Assembly: GCF_019956555.1 (NCBI RefSeq)
Contig: NZ_JAHBDQ010000011.1
Coordinates: 124,001 to 188,000 of the forward strand
Direction of reading: 5' to 3'
DNA from: Pseudomonas sp. A-RE-19
GTDB taxonomy: Bacteria > Pseudomonadota > Gammaproteobacteria > Pseudomonadales > Pseudomonadaceae
DNA length: 64,000 nt
A program made the position numbers and the translations under genes. The notes beneath the pieces are model-generated. The model saw only the letters and a list, made by a program, of their open reading frames with translations. It was not told the DNA's origin and made no database searches. This document shows, piece by piece, positions 26,529 to 35,513 of this stretch (the stretch's first letter is position 1; each line of letters starts with the position of its first letter).

Positions 26529-26805
26529 GCTGCTGATCCTTCTGCTGGTTTTGCAATTGGCCGGCTGCGCCACGGCGCGCACACTCGACGCCGCCAAGCC
26601 TGGAGCGCCGGTGGTGTATTCGGGAACGCGTCTGGATTTGTATGCGATGAATGGCGGGTGCTGCGCCATGGACCGATTCGGCGCAGAGGCGCCGAGCTAC
26701 CCCGGTGTTGATCTGCCGGCCAGTGCCTTGCTCGACACGTTGCTGTTGCCGCTGTCGTTGTTGACGGTGATTGGCGTGAGTTTTCAGGCGACTGGCGGAA
26801 TGTAG
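26521..26805 (+). CDS. YceK/YidQ family lipoprotein
   Basis: A 94-residue small lipoprotein. The signal peptide [16 protein letters not shown] ends in a lipobox (LAGC, Cys16), and conserved YceK-type features follow ([35 protein letters not shown]). Two hydrophobic segments near the C-terminus may contact membrane. It overlaps ubiX by eight bases. Its function is unknown; the family is widespread in gammaproteobacteria. Confidence 0.85.
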   Translation: MNKLLILLLVLQLAGCATARTLDAAKPGAPVVYSGTRLDLYAMNGGCCAMDRFGAEAPSYPGVDLPASALLDTLLLPLSLLTVIGVSFQATGGM

Positions 26806-26822
26806 GAGAGCGCTTCGCGCTC

Positions 26823-26918
26823 TATCGCGAGCAGGCTCGCTCCCACATAAGATCTTCAGTGGACACAAAATAGGTGAACGCCGCCAATCAAATGTGGGAG
26901 CGAGCCTGCTCGCGATGG
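26823..26918. repeat. Paired REP element, GTGGGAGCGAGCC family
   Basis: Inverted copies TATCGCGAGCAGGCTCGCTC and GTGGGAGCGAGCCTGCTCGC, about 45 bases apart. It sits between the convergent YceK gene and the oxidoreductase gene. Confidence 0.92.
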
Positions 26919-26940
26919 CGTCCAATCAGGCGCCGCAAGA

Positions 26941-27582
26941 TTACTTGCCTAACTTGCGCAACTCATCCGACTCGACAATCCGCACGCCATCCTGCTCCTC
27001 CAGCGCCAGGCGCCACATGGCGCGGGCCAGTTGGCAAGCTTCGATGCCGTGGTATTTGCCAGGGATCAGGCGCGATAACGGACCAGCGACTTTCTCCGCC
27101 AGTCGCGGCTCGGCGCGGTCGCCCAACAACAGCGACGGCCGGCAAATGGTCAGTTGCGGCCAATTCTGCGCGCGCAATGCGTGTTCCATCTCGCCTTTGA
27201 CCCGATTGTAGAAAATCGAGGATCTGCGATCGGCTCCCAAGGCACTGACCACAATCAAGTGCCGCGCGCCCATTTCCCGTGCACGTTTGGCGAAGGCCAC
27301 CACCATGTCCAGGTCCACCGCGCGAAACGCTTCTTCGGAGCCAGCCTGTTTGATCGTGGTGCCGAGACAGCAGTAGGCAATGTCGACACGACCGTTCAAT
27401 TGCGGCAAAAACACCGTCGGGTCGCCGACCGGATTTTCCAGGTGAGGATGCTCGGCCAATGGCCGGCGTGAGGGGGCCAACACTCGTGTAATCGTTGGCT
27501 CGTTGAGTAGACGGTCAAGCAAATGCTCACCGGTTAACCCGGTAGCTCCGGCAAGCAATACATGCTGAGGCGTCAAGTACAT
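26941..27582 (-). CDS. NAD(P)-binding oxidoreductase, atypical SDR
   Basis: A 213-residue Rossmann-fold protein resembling the atypical short-chain dehydrogenases related to human TIP30 and yeast HIM1. The nucleotide-binding [19 protein letters not shown] is at residues 8-26. A YxxxK pair is present in YNRVKGEME, and [19 protein letters not shown] contains the usual serine. The substrate is unknown. It starts 27 bases after the upstream MORN/C13 gene on the same strand, so it may be co-transcribed with it. Confidence 0.85.
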   Translation of the reverse strand: MYLTPQHVLLAGATGLTGEHLLDRLLNEPTITRVLAPSRRPLAEHPHLENPVGDPTVFLPQLNGRVDIAYCCLGTTIKQAGSEEAFRAVDLDMVVAFAKRAREMGARHLIVVSALGADRRSSIFYNRVKGEMEHALRAQNWPQLTICRPSLLLGDRAEPRLAEKVAGPLSRLIPGKYHGIEACQLARAMWRLALEEQDGVRIVESDELRKLGK

Positions 27583-27609
27583 AGTAATTCCCCCTTGATA
27601 CTGTTCAGC

Positions 27610-29325
27610 TTAGTTGCTCTTTTCATCCTTGCTGATAGAGACACTTTGCAGTGCCTTTCGTGCTTGCTGTTTGCGCAATAGTTGCCAGTGGCTGAGAACG
27701 GTTTTCGGCGCCCAGATCTGCGGCTCGGAGGCTTCGAAGCCGTCGGCCAGTTCACGCTCGGCCACGGTGGCCTTGGCCAGTTTGAAGGCTTGCTCCAGAT
27801 CGTCGGTCTGATTCAGCGCCTGGGCGAACAGCGCGTCGCCGAAATAAGTGAAGTTGGCTTCTTCCGAACACCCGAAAGACACTCGGTCGGCGCGCGAGGC
27901 GGTCATGATCAGGGTGCGTTCGTCCTTGAGGGCTGGGATGAAACCGCCGGAATAGCAAGACGAAATCACAATGACCTTGTCGCGCTTTTTCAGGGGCGCG
28001 AGGACGGTGGCCAGTTCGTCGGCCGACAGGTCGGCCAGTTCCATGCGTGGCTGGTCGAGTACCAGTTCGTGTTCACTGGAGCCATGGCTGGTCAGGTAAA
28101 TGAACAGCAAATCTTCCGGGCCACTGCGCTCGGCCAGGGTCTGGGCGGCGCGGCGCAGGTTTTCCCGGGTGGCCATCGGCCGGTCGCCGAGGTGGTCGCG
28201 ATGGTTGACCAGACGGATCTGGCCGAAGGCGCCGAAACGGCTGGTGAGCATGTTGGCGACGTAGTCGGACTCGCGCAGGAACACGCTCTGCTTGCCATCA
28301 CCGCCCAGGGTCAAGGTGTACAACTCGACCGCCGGGGTCGAGGCTGGCACGTCGGCCAGCGCCTCATCGAGCAAGCGGCCCTGGGCCAGCAAGCCGAGTT
28401 CGAGGGTGTCGGGCAGCAACTTGCCGTCGGCATCGCGCACGCGTTGACTATTGATCCAGGTGCCGCTCTGCACCGTGCCATCGGTCAGCACCAGAGTGCC
28501 TTGGCCCTGATAGTTATCGCCCTCGAACTGGCCGATATAAAAACTGCCATCGGCCAGGTTCAAGCGGCCCTGGCCGGTGAAACGCCAGTCGCTGAACTGC
28601 CCGATGTAGTGACTGCCGTCGGCACCGATCAACTCACCCTTGCCGTTCAGCGCGCCTTCCTTGAACTGACCAAGCCAGACATCGCCATCGGCGTTTTCGT
28701 AGCGGCCCTTGCCGTGCAGTTGATTGTTCTTGAAACCGCCGACATAGATATCGCCATCGGCGCTGTTGAAGGTGCCGTTGCCTTCCAGCTGACCATCAAC
28801 GAAGTGCCCGGTGAACTGATTGCCACTGGCATCGCTGCGCTGGCCCTCGCCGTTGGGTTTGCCGTGGGCGAATTGTCCCTGGTACTGGCTGCCGTCTTCG
28901 AGTTCCAGACGGCCGAGCCCTGAATATTGATCGCTCTTGAACTCGCCACGATAGGTCATGGCGTTTTCTTTGAGGGTGCCTTCACCGTCGCGTCTACCGG
29001 CCTTGAAACCGCCGGTGTAGCTGCTGCCAGTGGTGGTCAGCGTACCCTGGCCGTCGAACAGGCCTTGCTGGAATTGCCCGCGATAGACTTCGCCGTTGCT
29101 GCCGTGCCATTCACCCTGGCCATGCCATTGGCCTTTGTCGAAGTGGCCGGCGTACCAGCTGCCGTTCGGGTAATCGATGCGACCCTCGCCTTGCAGCAAG
29201 CCGTTGACCAGATCACCGCGATAGCGTCCGCCGTCCGGCAGGCGGGCATCGGGGGGCAGCAGCGATTCGCCATCGCCGCAAGCGGTGAGCAACAGGGTCA
29301 GAGCAAGGAGTGCAAGTGAGCGCAT
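27610..29325 (-). CDS. MORN-repeat lipoprotein with C13 (caspase-like) peptidase domain
   Basis: A 571-residue predicted lipoprotein: signal MRSLALLALTLLLTAC with Cys16 in the lipobox. About eleven consecutive MORN repeats of 23 residues (YRGDLVNGLLQGEGRIDYPN, YAGHFDKGQWHGQGEWHG and so on) span roughly residues 32-290. A C13 (legumain-like) peptidase domain follows, with the catalytic histidine in IYLTSHGSSEHE and cysteine in VIVISSCYSGGF. MORN repeats often bind membrane lipid or act as spacers, so a surface- or periplasm-tethered protease is likely. Target and trigger are unknown. It is conserved at this place in Pseudomonas. Confidence 0.9.
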   Translation of the reverse strand: MRSLALLALTLLLTACGDGESLLPPDARLPDGGRYRGDLVNGLLQGEGRIDYPNGSWYAGHFDKGQWHGQGEWHGSNGEVYRGQFQQGLFDGQGTLTTTGSSYTGGFKAGRRDGEGTLKENAMTYRGEFKSDQYSGLGRLELEDGSQYQGQFAHGKPNGEGQRSDASGNQFTGHFVDGQLEGNGTFNSADGDIYVGGFKNNQLHGKGRYENADGDVWLGQFKEGALNGKGELIGADGSHYIGQFSDWRFTGQGRLNLADGSFYIGQFEGDNYQGQGTLVLTDGTVQSGTWINSQRVRDADGKLLPDTLELGLLAQGRLLDEALADVPASTPAVELYTLTLGGDGKQSVFLRESDYVANMLTSRFGAFGQIRLVNHRDHLGDRPMATRENLRRAAQTLAERSGPEDLLFIYLTSHGSSEHELVLDQPRMELADLSADELATVLAPLKKRDKVIVISSCYSGGFIPALKDERTLIMTASRADRVSFGCSEEANFTYFGDALFAQALNQTDDLEQAFKLAKATVAERELADGFEASEPQIWAPKTVLSHWQLLRKQQARKALQSVSISKDEKSN

Positions 29326-29439
29326 AGCGGGATCCGGGCAATTAGGCGACGGAGTATGCCGCAGCTATGTGTCGCATTTATAGGGACACGGCGCAGACAC
29401 GGCGCGAAACAGCGTGAGCCGCTTCGCATCCGGGATGTT

Positions 29440-29895
29440 TTACACGAAGCAGAGGGACAGTGGCTCGGCGATATACGCCGGTTTTTCCGACCCTTCGATT
29501 TCAAGCGTGGCGGTGGCCTTGAGCAGCCATTGGCCAGGTTTCTTCTCGATGACCTCGTTCATGTCGACCTTGAGTCGAACCCTGGAGTTGACCTTCACAG
29601 GCTGGATGAAACGCACACTGTCCAGGCCGTAGTTGACCACCATCTTCGCGCCTTCGGGCAGGATGAGGATGTCTTCCATCAATTTGGGGATCAGCGACAA
29701 CGACAGAAAACCATGGGCGATGGTGCTGCCAAACGGTGTTTGCGCGGCTTTGACCGGGTCGACATGGATGAACTGATAATCGCCTGTGGCTTCTGCGAAC
29801 AGGTTGATGCGTTCCTGATCGATGGTGAGCCATTGGGAACATCCGAGTTCCTTGCCGACATAATCTTTGAGCTCTGCAACTGGAACATAGGGCAT
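29440..29895 (-). CDS. MaoC-like hot-dog dehydratase
   Basis: A 151-residue hot-dog fold protein of the R-specific enoyl-CoA hydratase/MaoC group. The catalytic Asp-His pair lies in the segment FAEATGDYQFIHVDPVKA (about 32-49), followed by TIAHGFLSLSLIPKL. I chose ATG 29895, which has an AAGGAG site ten bases upstream; longer frames extend into non-coding sequence. It probably hydrates enoyl-CoA of fatty acid oxidation or links to polyester precursor supply. No polyhydroxyalkanoate genes are in the window. Confidence 0.88.
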   Translation of the reverse strand: MPYVPVAELKDYVGKELGCSQWLTIDQERINLFAEATGDYQFIHVDPVKAAQTPFGSTIAHGFLSLSLIPKLMEDILILPEGAKMVVNYGLDSVRFIQPVKVNSRVRLKVDMNEVIEKKPGQWLLKATATLEIEGSEKPAYIAEPLSLCFV

Positions 29896-30041
29896 TGAGA
29901 CTCTCCTTGGGTTCATCGGTTTTATAGTTTTCGAGTGGCGGGATTCGACCGCCCTGCGAACCACTTTAGATCAACATGGCCAATTGCTCAGGTCAACTAA
30001 TCATGCTTATGGCGAATGCTGATCCATAGCGTTGGCATGCT

Positions 30042-30047
30042 TATAAT
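30042..30047 (+). promoter_or_regulatory. Probable -10 box (TATAAT) of the lrgAB genes
   Basis: GGCATGCTTATAATGC upstream of the LrgA-like gene, 43 bases before its start. The -35 is weak by eye. Confidence 0.4.
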
Positions 30048-30089
30048 GCTCGGTCCCTTTTTGTGGGGAGCGCGCGTGGGAGATGATGG

Positions 30090-30452
30090 ATGTTGTTACG
30101 TGGCCTGACCTGGCTGGTGCTGTTCCAATTGCTCGGCACCGCCCTCAACCATCTGTTTTTGCCGGTGCTGCCGGGGCCGATCATTGGCCTGCTGCTGTTG
30201 CTGGGGTATCTGATTATCCGCGGTCAAGTCGGCGAGCCGCTGAACCTGGCGGCCAGCAGTCTGCTGCGTTACCTGCCGTTGCTGCTGGTGCCGCCAGCGG
30301 TGGGGGTGATGGTTTACGCCGCCGATATTGCCGCGGATTTCTGGGCGATCACCGGTGCGCTGGTGTTGTCGCTGCTGCTGTCCATGGCCTTCGCCGGCGT
30401 GCTGATGCAGCGCCTGGTCAAGCGTCATGCTCACCGTGAGGACGGCCAATGA
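30090..30452 (+). CDS. lrgA: CidA/LrgA family membrane protein
   Basis: A 120-residue inner-membrane protein with four hydrophobic segments, holin-like in topology. The family has been linked to murein hydrolase export and cell death control, and more recently to transport of small carboxylates together with LrgB. GTALNHLFLPVLPGPIIGLLLLL is the typical N-terminal block (about residues 16-38). Its end overlaps the lrgB start by four bases, so the two are translated together. Confidence 0.9.
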   Translation: MLLRGLTWLVLFQLLGTALNHLFLPVLPGPIIGLLLLLGYLIIRGQVGEPLNLAASSLLRYLPLLLVPPAVGVMVYAADIAADFWAITGALVLSLLLSMAFAGVLMQRLVKRHAHREDGQ

Positions 30453-31165
30453 TGTTCGATTGGCACGGCGCCTGGTCGTCGGTGATTCATCATCCGTTGT
30501 TCGGCATCGGCGTGACGCTGGGTGCGTATCAGTTGGTGCTGGCGGCATTCGAGAAAACCCGCTGGATCTTTCTGCAACCGGTGCTGGTCTCCATGTTGCT
30601 GGTCATCGGTGTGCTGGTCGGTTGCGGCCTGAGCTACGCCGAGTACCGCAAGAGCACCGAGATCCTGAGCATCTTGCTCGGGCCGGCCACGGTTGCATTG
30701 GCGGTGCCGCTGTACCTCAACCTGCGACGGATCCGGCAGTTGTTCTGGCCGATATTTACTACGCTGGTGATAGGTGGCGTGATCGCCACGGGCATGGGCG
30801 TATTGCTGGGCTGGTGGTTCGGCGCCGAACACATGATCCTGATGACCATGGCGCCCAAATCGGTGACGTCGCCGATTGCCATGCTGGTGGCGGAGCAGAT
30901 CGGTGGTGTCGCGGCGCTGGCGGCAGTATTCGTATTGATCACCGGAGTGATCGGGGCGATCTTCGGGCCGAGTCTTTTGACAAGGCTGGGTGTCCACAGC
31001 CCTGAGGCACGCGGAATGGCGCTGGGCATGACGGCGCACGCGGTCGGCACTGCGGTGGCGATGCAGGAAAGTGAAGAGTGCGGCGCTTTCGCGGCGTTGG
31101 CGATGAGTCTGATGGGCGTGGCCACGGCGGTGTTCCTGCCGCTGGCGGTGTCGATGGTGGTGTAA
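30449..31165 (+). CDS. lrgB: LrgB family membrane protein
   Basis: A 238-residue polytopic inner-membrane partner of LrgA. Family blocks are LLGPATVALAVPLYLNLR (about 75-92), MAPKSVTSPIAMLVAEQIGG (about 130-149) and RGMALGMTAHAVGTAVAMQE near the C-terminus. The ATG overlaps the lrgA stop. Four bases separate its stop from the next gene, which suggests a three-gene transcript. Confidence 0.93.
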   Translation: MMFDWHGAWSSVIHHPLFGIGVTLGAYQLVLAAFEKTRWIFLQPVLVSMLLVIGVLVGCGLSYAEYRKSTEILSILLGPATVALAVPLYLNLRRIRQLFWPIFTTLVIGGVIATGMGVLLGWWFGAEHMILMTMAPKSVTSPIAMLVAEQIGGVAALAAVFVLITGVIGAIFGPSLLTRLGVHSPEARGMALGMTAHAVGTAVAMQESEECGAFAALAMSLMGVATAVFLPLAVSMVV

Positions 31166-31169
31166 GGAA

Positions 31170-31766
31170 ATGTCTATGAGTCTGCCGCTTTTTCCGCTGA
31201 ACACGGTGCTGTTTCCAGACTGCATCCTCGACTTGCAGATCTTCGAGGCGCGTTACCTGGACATGATCGGTCGCTGCATGAAACAGGGCGGCGGCTTCGG
31301 CGTGGTGTGCATCCTCGACGGCGAAGAAGTCGGCATCGCCCCTGAAGGCTACGCACGGGTGGGGTGCGAAGCGCTGATCACCGATTTCCATCAGCAGGAC
31401 AACGGCCTGCTGGGCATTCGAGTGAAGGGTGGGCGGCGTTTCCATGTTGTGCGCACCGAAGTGCAGCGCGATCAGTTGATTGTCGCCGAGGTCGAGTGGC
31501 TGGAAGACGAGCCCGAGCAACCGCTGCAGGATGACGACGCCGATCTGGTTGCGTTGCTCAAGGCGTTGGCGGAACACCCGATGGTCGAAGCGCTGAACAT
31601 GGGCACCGAAGCCACCGGGCAACAGTCCCTGGCCAACCAGTTGGCGTATCTGTTGCCGTTTGCCGAGGTGGACAAGATTGATCTGTTGCAACTGGATGAT
31701 CCGCAGCAGCGGCTGGATGCGATTCAAGCGCTGCTGGATGAGTTGCAGGGTGAGTTGTTTGCCTGA
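31170..31766 (+). CDS. LON substrate-binding domain protein without protease
   Basis: A 198-residue protein consisting only of the LON N-terminal (PUA-like) domain: LPLFPLNTVLFPDCILDLQIFEARY at the start, then RGFGVVCI-like GGGFGVVCILDGEEVG. There is no ATPase or peptidase domain, so it is not a Lon protease. Such stand-alone proteins are common in gammaproteobacteria and of unknown role. ATG 31170 follows AAGGAA; a second ATG two codons on is possible. Confidence 0.9.
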   Translation: MSMSLPLFPLNTVLFPDCILDLQIFEARYLDMIGRCMKQGGGFGVVCILDGEEVGIAPEGYARVGCEALITDFHQQDNGLLGIRVKGGRRFHVVRTEVQRDQLIVAEVEWLEDEPEQPLQDDDADLVALLKALAEHPMVEALNMGTEATGQQSLANQLAYLLPFAEVDKIDLLQLDDPQQRLDAIQALLDELQGELFA

Positions 31767-31774
31767 CGTGCGCT

Positions 31775-31853
31775 AAAAAGATCGCAGCCTTCGGCAGCTC
31801 CTGCATTAAATTGGCGTACACCCTGTAGGAGCTGCCGAAGGCTGCGATCTTTT
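31775..31853. repeat. Paired REP element, AAAGATCGCAGCC family
   Basis: Near-perfect inverted copies AAAAAGATCGCAGCCTTCGG and CCGAAGGCTGCGATCTTTT. They lie between two convergent genes, where they can act as a two-way terminator. Confidence 0.92.
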
Positions 31854-31858
31854 GATCT

Positions 31859-33175
31859 TCAGTACGCGTATCTCAACATCGCATGCGGCATGTGCCTCAG
31901 CACGAAGAACCCGAACAACGCCACCAATGACGGTAATACCAGCCACCAGATTTTTGGCGGCATGGCGTTGAGCGGTGTCTGGCGCTGGCTCAGCCACAGG
32001 CTGGCCGCACACACGCATGCTGCCAGCATCGCGCCGGCCAGCACATCGGTCGGCCAGTGCGCGCCCAGGTATACCCGCGACAAGGCAATGGTCAGTGCCG
32101 GCAAGCAGCCCACCAGTAACCAGGTCAGGCGCATTCGCGGCGGTTGTCCGCGGCCGGCCAGTACCGCGAGGGTCAGGAACAGTGCGAAAGAGCCCGAGGC
32201 ATGGCCGCTGGGCATGCTGTAGCTGGTCAGTGGATCGCTCAGCACTTCCGGGCGTACGCGGGCGAAAAAGTGTTTGGTCGCGGTGTTGCCCAGTGCGGTG
32301 AACAGCAGGGTGCTGCCGGCGAAGATCGCGTGCCGCCATTGTCGCGTCAGCAATAGCAAGGCTGTCAGCAGGGCGCTGAAGATCAGCATATTGCGGAATT
32401 CGCCGATCAGGGTGAAGACCACAGCCGCTTCATCTAGCATCGGGCTGCGATGTTCCTGCACCAGAGCCATGAGCCCTTGATCGAGAGCGGTCAGGTGCGG
32501 ATAGCCGATGAATAGCCCGGCCAGGATCAGCAAGCTCAGGCTGGCAATCAATACCGTGGCCTTGCGATGACGACGCAGGCTGCTGTTGATGCTCAGCCCC
32601 ACCATGACCGCGATACTGCCCGCGACGACCCCGGCCTCGGGCCAGAAACCCTCCGGCAACGGCAAACGAATGGCCGCGCCCGTGGCCCAGCCGGGCAGCA
32701 GATAGGCAACGCTCCAGCCCGCGGCGGCCAGCAGGCTGACGACGGCGAAGCGTGGGAACGGCATGTCGAACATCCCGGCGACCATGGGCAGCATGGGCCG
32801 CAACGGACCGATAAAGCGGCCGACCAACAGGCTGGCGATGCCATAGCGCTGGAAGTAGGCCTCGGCACCCGCGATCCATTCCGGGTGATGGCGCAACCCT
32901 GGCAGGCGACGGATGTTCTGGTGGAAATGGCGACCCAGGAAATACGAAACGATATCGCCCAGCACACCGCCGAGGAAACCCAGCAGCAGCGTTTCACCCA
33001 ATGACAGCGCACCGCTGCCGGCCAGCACCGCCACAGCAAACAGCAACACTGTGCCGGGCACAATCAGCCCGGCAATTGCCAGGCATTCCACGAAGGCTAC
33101 TATGAATACCGCGGCGGCCAGCCATTGAGGATTGACCGTCAACCAACCGGTCACGCTATCGAGCCATGGGCCCAT
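31859..33175 (-). CDS. DedA-PAP2 fusion: membrane lipid phosphatase/transport protein
   Basis: A 438-residue two-domain membrane protein. Residues about 1-200 are a DedA (VTT) domain, with AGLIVPGTVLLFAVAVLAGSG, LGDIVSYFLGRHFHQNIR and RFIGPLRPMLPMVAGMFDMP. Residues about 220-420 are a PAP2 phosphatase with all three signature motifs: KHFFARVRP, PSGHASGS and SRVYLGAHWPTDVLAG. It probably dephosphorylates undecaprenyl pyrophosphate or a phosphatidate in the outer leaflet while the DedA half handles lipid movement. That division of labour is inference. It is about 440 residues, consistent with other such fusions. Confidence 0.92.
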   Translation of the reverse strand: MGPWLDSVTGWLTVNPQWLAAAVFIVAFVECLAIAGLIVPGTVLLFAVAVLAGSGALSLGETLLLGFLGGVLGDIVSYFLGRHFHQNIRRLPGLRHHPEWIAGAEAYFQRYGIASLLVGRFIGPLRPMLPMVAGMFDMPFPRFAVVSLLAAAGWSVAYLLPGWATGAAIRLPLPEGFWPEAGVVAGSIAVMVGLSINSSLRRHRKATVLIASLSLLILAGLFIGYPHLTALDQGLMALVQEHRSPMLDEAAVVFTLIGEFRNMLIFSALLTALLLLTRQWRHAIFAGSTLLFTALGNTATKHFFARVRPEVLSDPLTSYSMPSGHASGSFALFLTLAVLAGRGQPPRMRLTWLLVGCLPALTIALSRVYLGAHWPTDVLAGAMLAACVCAASLWLSQRQTPLNAMPPKIWWLVLPSLVALFGFFVLRHMPHAMLRYAY

Positions 33176-33247
33176 AAAAACAACTCCATCGAATAATCAA
33201 TCGGTCCCAAGGGACGAACACAATCTACAAAGCACTACAGATCCCAT

Positions 33248-33335
33248 GTGGGAGCGAGCCTGCTCGCGATAGCGGAGTGTCAGGCGACATCTACTTCGAC
33301 GGTCAGTCTGCTATCGCGAGCAGGCTCGCTCCCAC
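33248..33335. repeat. Paired REP element, GTGGGAGCGAGCC family
   Basis: GTGGGAGCGAGCCTGCTCGC and its inverted copy, about 40 bases apart, between two genes on the same strand. Confidence 0.93.
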
Positions 33336-33352
33336 AATGGATTTTCCATTAT

Positions 33353-34051
33353 TCAGGACAACAAAAAATAATCACGACCTTCGACTTGCCCCCGGCGCAG
33401 CGGGTTGCGCGTGCAATACGGCGCATAAGCCGCGTCGACGAAACGGTACATCAGATGTTCGTCGCGCCCGTGGGGAATGCCCAGGCGTGTGGTCTGGATG
33501 ATGTGGCCGGGCGCCGGCCCCCGGTCTTCCACCAGCAACACCTCATGATCGAAGCGCTTGGCATCCCAGACCGGCACCTTCAGTCCCAGCGCCTTGCACA
33601 GTAAGGTCTGCCCGGCACACAGCTTTTGCGAGGGGCGAGGGCGGCCCTGAGCATCGGGGTTGTTCAGCAGCATCTGCGCCAGGCTTGCCGGCCCGCTCAG
33701 TTCATCGACCCATGGATAGGCTGATTTGATCAGTACGGCATTGCCCGGCCCCTGAGCGCTGAAGTTCAAGGAATCGCCGCCGCGGGCGTAATACATATAG
33801 ATGTGGCCGCCATCCAGAAACAAAGCCTTACGTTTTTCTGTGTAGCCAAGGGAGGCGTGGCTGCCTTTTTCTTCGCAGTAATAGGCTTCGGTCTCGATGA
33901 TTCGGGCACTGAGCCACAGGTCGCCGACCCGATGACGAATGATTTTTCCCAGTAAATTCCGGGCCAGCGTTTGGGCATCTCGGTCGAAAAACGCATCCGG
34001 CAGCGCCTTGGGCGGGCACGTAGCGGACGCACGAACAGTCAGATTAGTCAT
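33353..34051 (-). CDS. DNA-3-methyladenine glycosylase (AAG/MPG family)
   Basis: A 232-residue base-excision repair glycosylase of the mammalian AAG type, which removes alkylated purines from DNA. The active-site region IIETEAYYCEEKGSHASLGY (about 51-70) contains the catalytic glutamate. YMYYARGGDSLNFSAQGPGN and LCAGQTLLCKALGL match conserved blocks. It is encoded divergently from proA and is flanked by a REP pair, so it is likely transcribed alone. Confidence 0.92.
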   Translation of the reverse strand: MTNLTVRASATCPPKALPDAFFDRDAQTLARNLLGKIIRHRVGDLWLSARIIETEAYYCEEKGSHASLGYTEKRKALFLDGGHIYMYYARGGDSLNFSAQGPGNAVLIKSAYPWVDELSGPASLAQMLLNNPDAQGRPRPSQKLCAGQTLLCKALGLKVPVWDAKRFDHEVLLVEDRGPAPGHIIQTTRLGIPHGRDEHLMYRFVDAAYAPYCTRNPLRRGQVEGRDYFLLS

Positions 34052-34186
34052 GATGAACAGCGTTTATCAGGGCTGATTGAGTCTTGATGATAGCAATAGG
34101 CGGCTTAATCCCGGCTGAACGTCGGCAAATTGCCCTCCATTTCGACCATCCGCCTGTCACCGCTGTTAGTCCCGGGACGCGACAGC

Positions 34187-34192
34187 TATAAT
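34187..34192 (+). promoter_or_regulatory. Probable -10 box (TATAAT) of the proA-nadD-rsfS genes
   Basis: GACAGCTATAATCTGCC, 49 bases upstream of the proA start. A TGTTAG at about 18 bases upstream may serve as a poor -35. Confidence 0.5.
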
Positions 34193-34240
34193 CTGCCGCT
34201 TTACTCTTTACCAAGACCTTAGCAAAGACCATTGCAGACC

Positions 34241-35512
34241 ATGACTGAGTCCGTTCTTGACTACATGACCCGTTTGGGTCGCGCCGCCCGCGAAGCTTCC
34301 CGCGTAATCGGCCGTGCCAGCACCGCGCAGAAAAACCGCGCATTGCAGGCGGCTGCCAATGCGCTGGACGCTGCGCGCGCCGAGCTGACGGCAGCCAATG
34401 AGCTGGACTTGGCGGCTGGCCGCGCCAATGGTCTTGAGCCGGCGCTGCTGGAGCGTCTGGCACTGACCCCGGAGCGCATCGACGGCATGATCGTCGGTTT
34501 GCGTCAGGTCGCGGCACTGCCGGACCCGGTCGGCGCGATCCGTGACATGAGTCATCGGCCGTCTGGCATCCAGGTCGGCAAGATGCGCGTGCCGTTGGGC
34601 GTGATCGGGATCATCTATGAATCACGACCAAACGTGACCATCGATGCCGCCAGCCTGTGCCTGAAGTCTGGCAACGCGACCATCCTGCGTGGCGGTTCCG
34701 AGGCGATTCATTCCAACCGTGCCATCGCCGCCTGCATCCAGCGCGGCCTGGCCGAGGCCGATCTTCCGGCCGCTGTGGTGCAAGTGGTCGAAACCACCGA
34801 CCGTGCCGCCGTCGGCGCGCTGATCACCATGCCCGAATACGTCGACGTCATCGTGCCCCGTGGCGGCCGTGGCCTGATCGAACGGGTCAGTCGCGATGCC
34901 CGCGTGCCCGTCATCAAGCACCTGGACGGCATCTGCCACGTCTACGTCAGTGCCCACGCCGATCTGCCAAAGGCCCAGCGCATTGCGTTCAATGCCAAGA
35001 CTTACCGTTACGGTATCTGTGGCGCCATGGAAACTTTGCTGGTAGATCAAGCGGTCGCCAGGGAATTCCTGCCGTCGATGGCTGCACAGTTCCGCGAAAA
35101 AGGCGTCGAGCTGCGCGGTTGCGAGCGCACCCGGGCGATCATCGAGGCCGTTGCAGCGACTGAAGAAGACTGGCACACCGAATACCTGGCGCCAATCCTC
35201 TCGATCCGCGTGGTCGACGGGCTGGATCAGGCCATCGAGCACATTAACAAGTACGGCTCCCATCACACCGACTCGATCGTCAGCGAAAACCTGGCCGACA
35301 CCCGGCGTTTCGTGGCTGAAGTCGATTCGTCCTCGGTGATGATCAATACCCCGACGTGCTTCGCCGATGGCTTCGAGTACGGATTGGGTGCCGAGATTGG
35401 CATTTCTACTGATAAGCTGCACGCCCGCGGCCCGGTGGGCCTCGAAGGTCTGACCTGCGAGAAGTACATCGTGGTCGGTGACGGTCAGTTGCGCGGCCAG
35501 GAGTCGGTCTGA
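34241..35512 (+). CDS. proA: Gamma-glutamyl phosphate reductase
   Basis: A 423-residue NADPH-dependent enzyme, second step of proline synthesis, converting glutamyl-5-phosphate to the semialdehyde. It has an aldehyde dehydrogenase fold, with the catalytic cysteine in [14 protein letters not shown] (about 258-271). Conserved blocks are [17 protein letters not shown] and [23 protein letters not shown] 34241 ([13 protein letters not shown]) is used; an in-frame TTG three codons upstream is less likely. It is first in a long run of co-directional genes. Confidence 0.96.
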   Translation: MTESVLDYMTRLGRAAREASRVIGRASTAQKNRALQAAANALDAARAELTAANELDLAAGRANGLEPALLERLALTPERIDGMIVGLRQVAALPDPVGAIRDMSHRPSGIQVGKMRVPLGVIGIIYESRPNVTIDAASLCLKSGNATILRGGSEAIHSNRAIAACIQRGLAEADLPAAVVQVVETTDRAAVGALITMPEYVDVIVPRGGRGLIERVSRDARVPVIKHLDGICHVYVSAHADLPKAQRIAFNAKTYRYGICGAMETLLVDQAVAREFLPSMAAQFREKGVELRGCERTRAIIEAVAATEEDWHTEYLAPILSIRVVDGLDQAIEHINKYGSHHTDSIVSENLADTRRFVAEVDSSSVMINTPTCFADGFEYGLGAEIGISTDKLHARGPVGLEGLTCEKYIVVGDGQLRGQESV

Positions 35513-35513
35513 C

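Noticed and set aside
26823..26918. Possible CRISPR-like repeats
   Set aside because: The repeated words are inverted REP pairs with no array of regularly spaced direct repeats and no cas genes.
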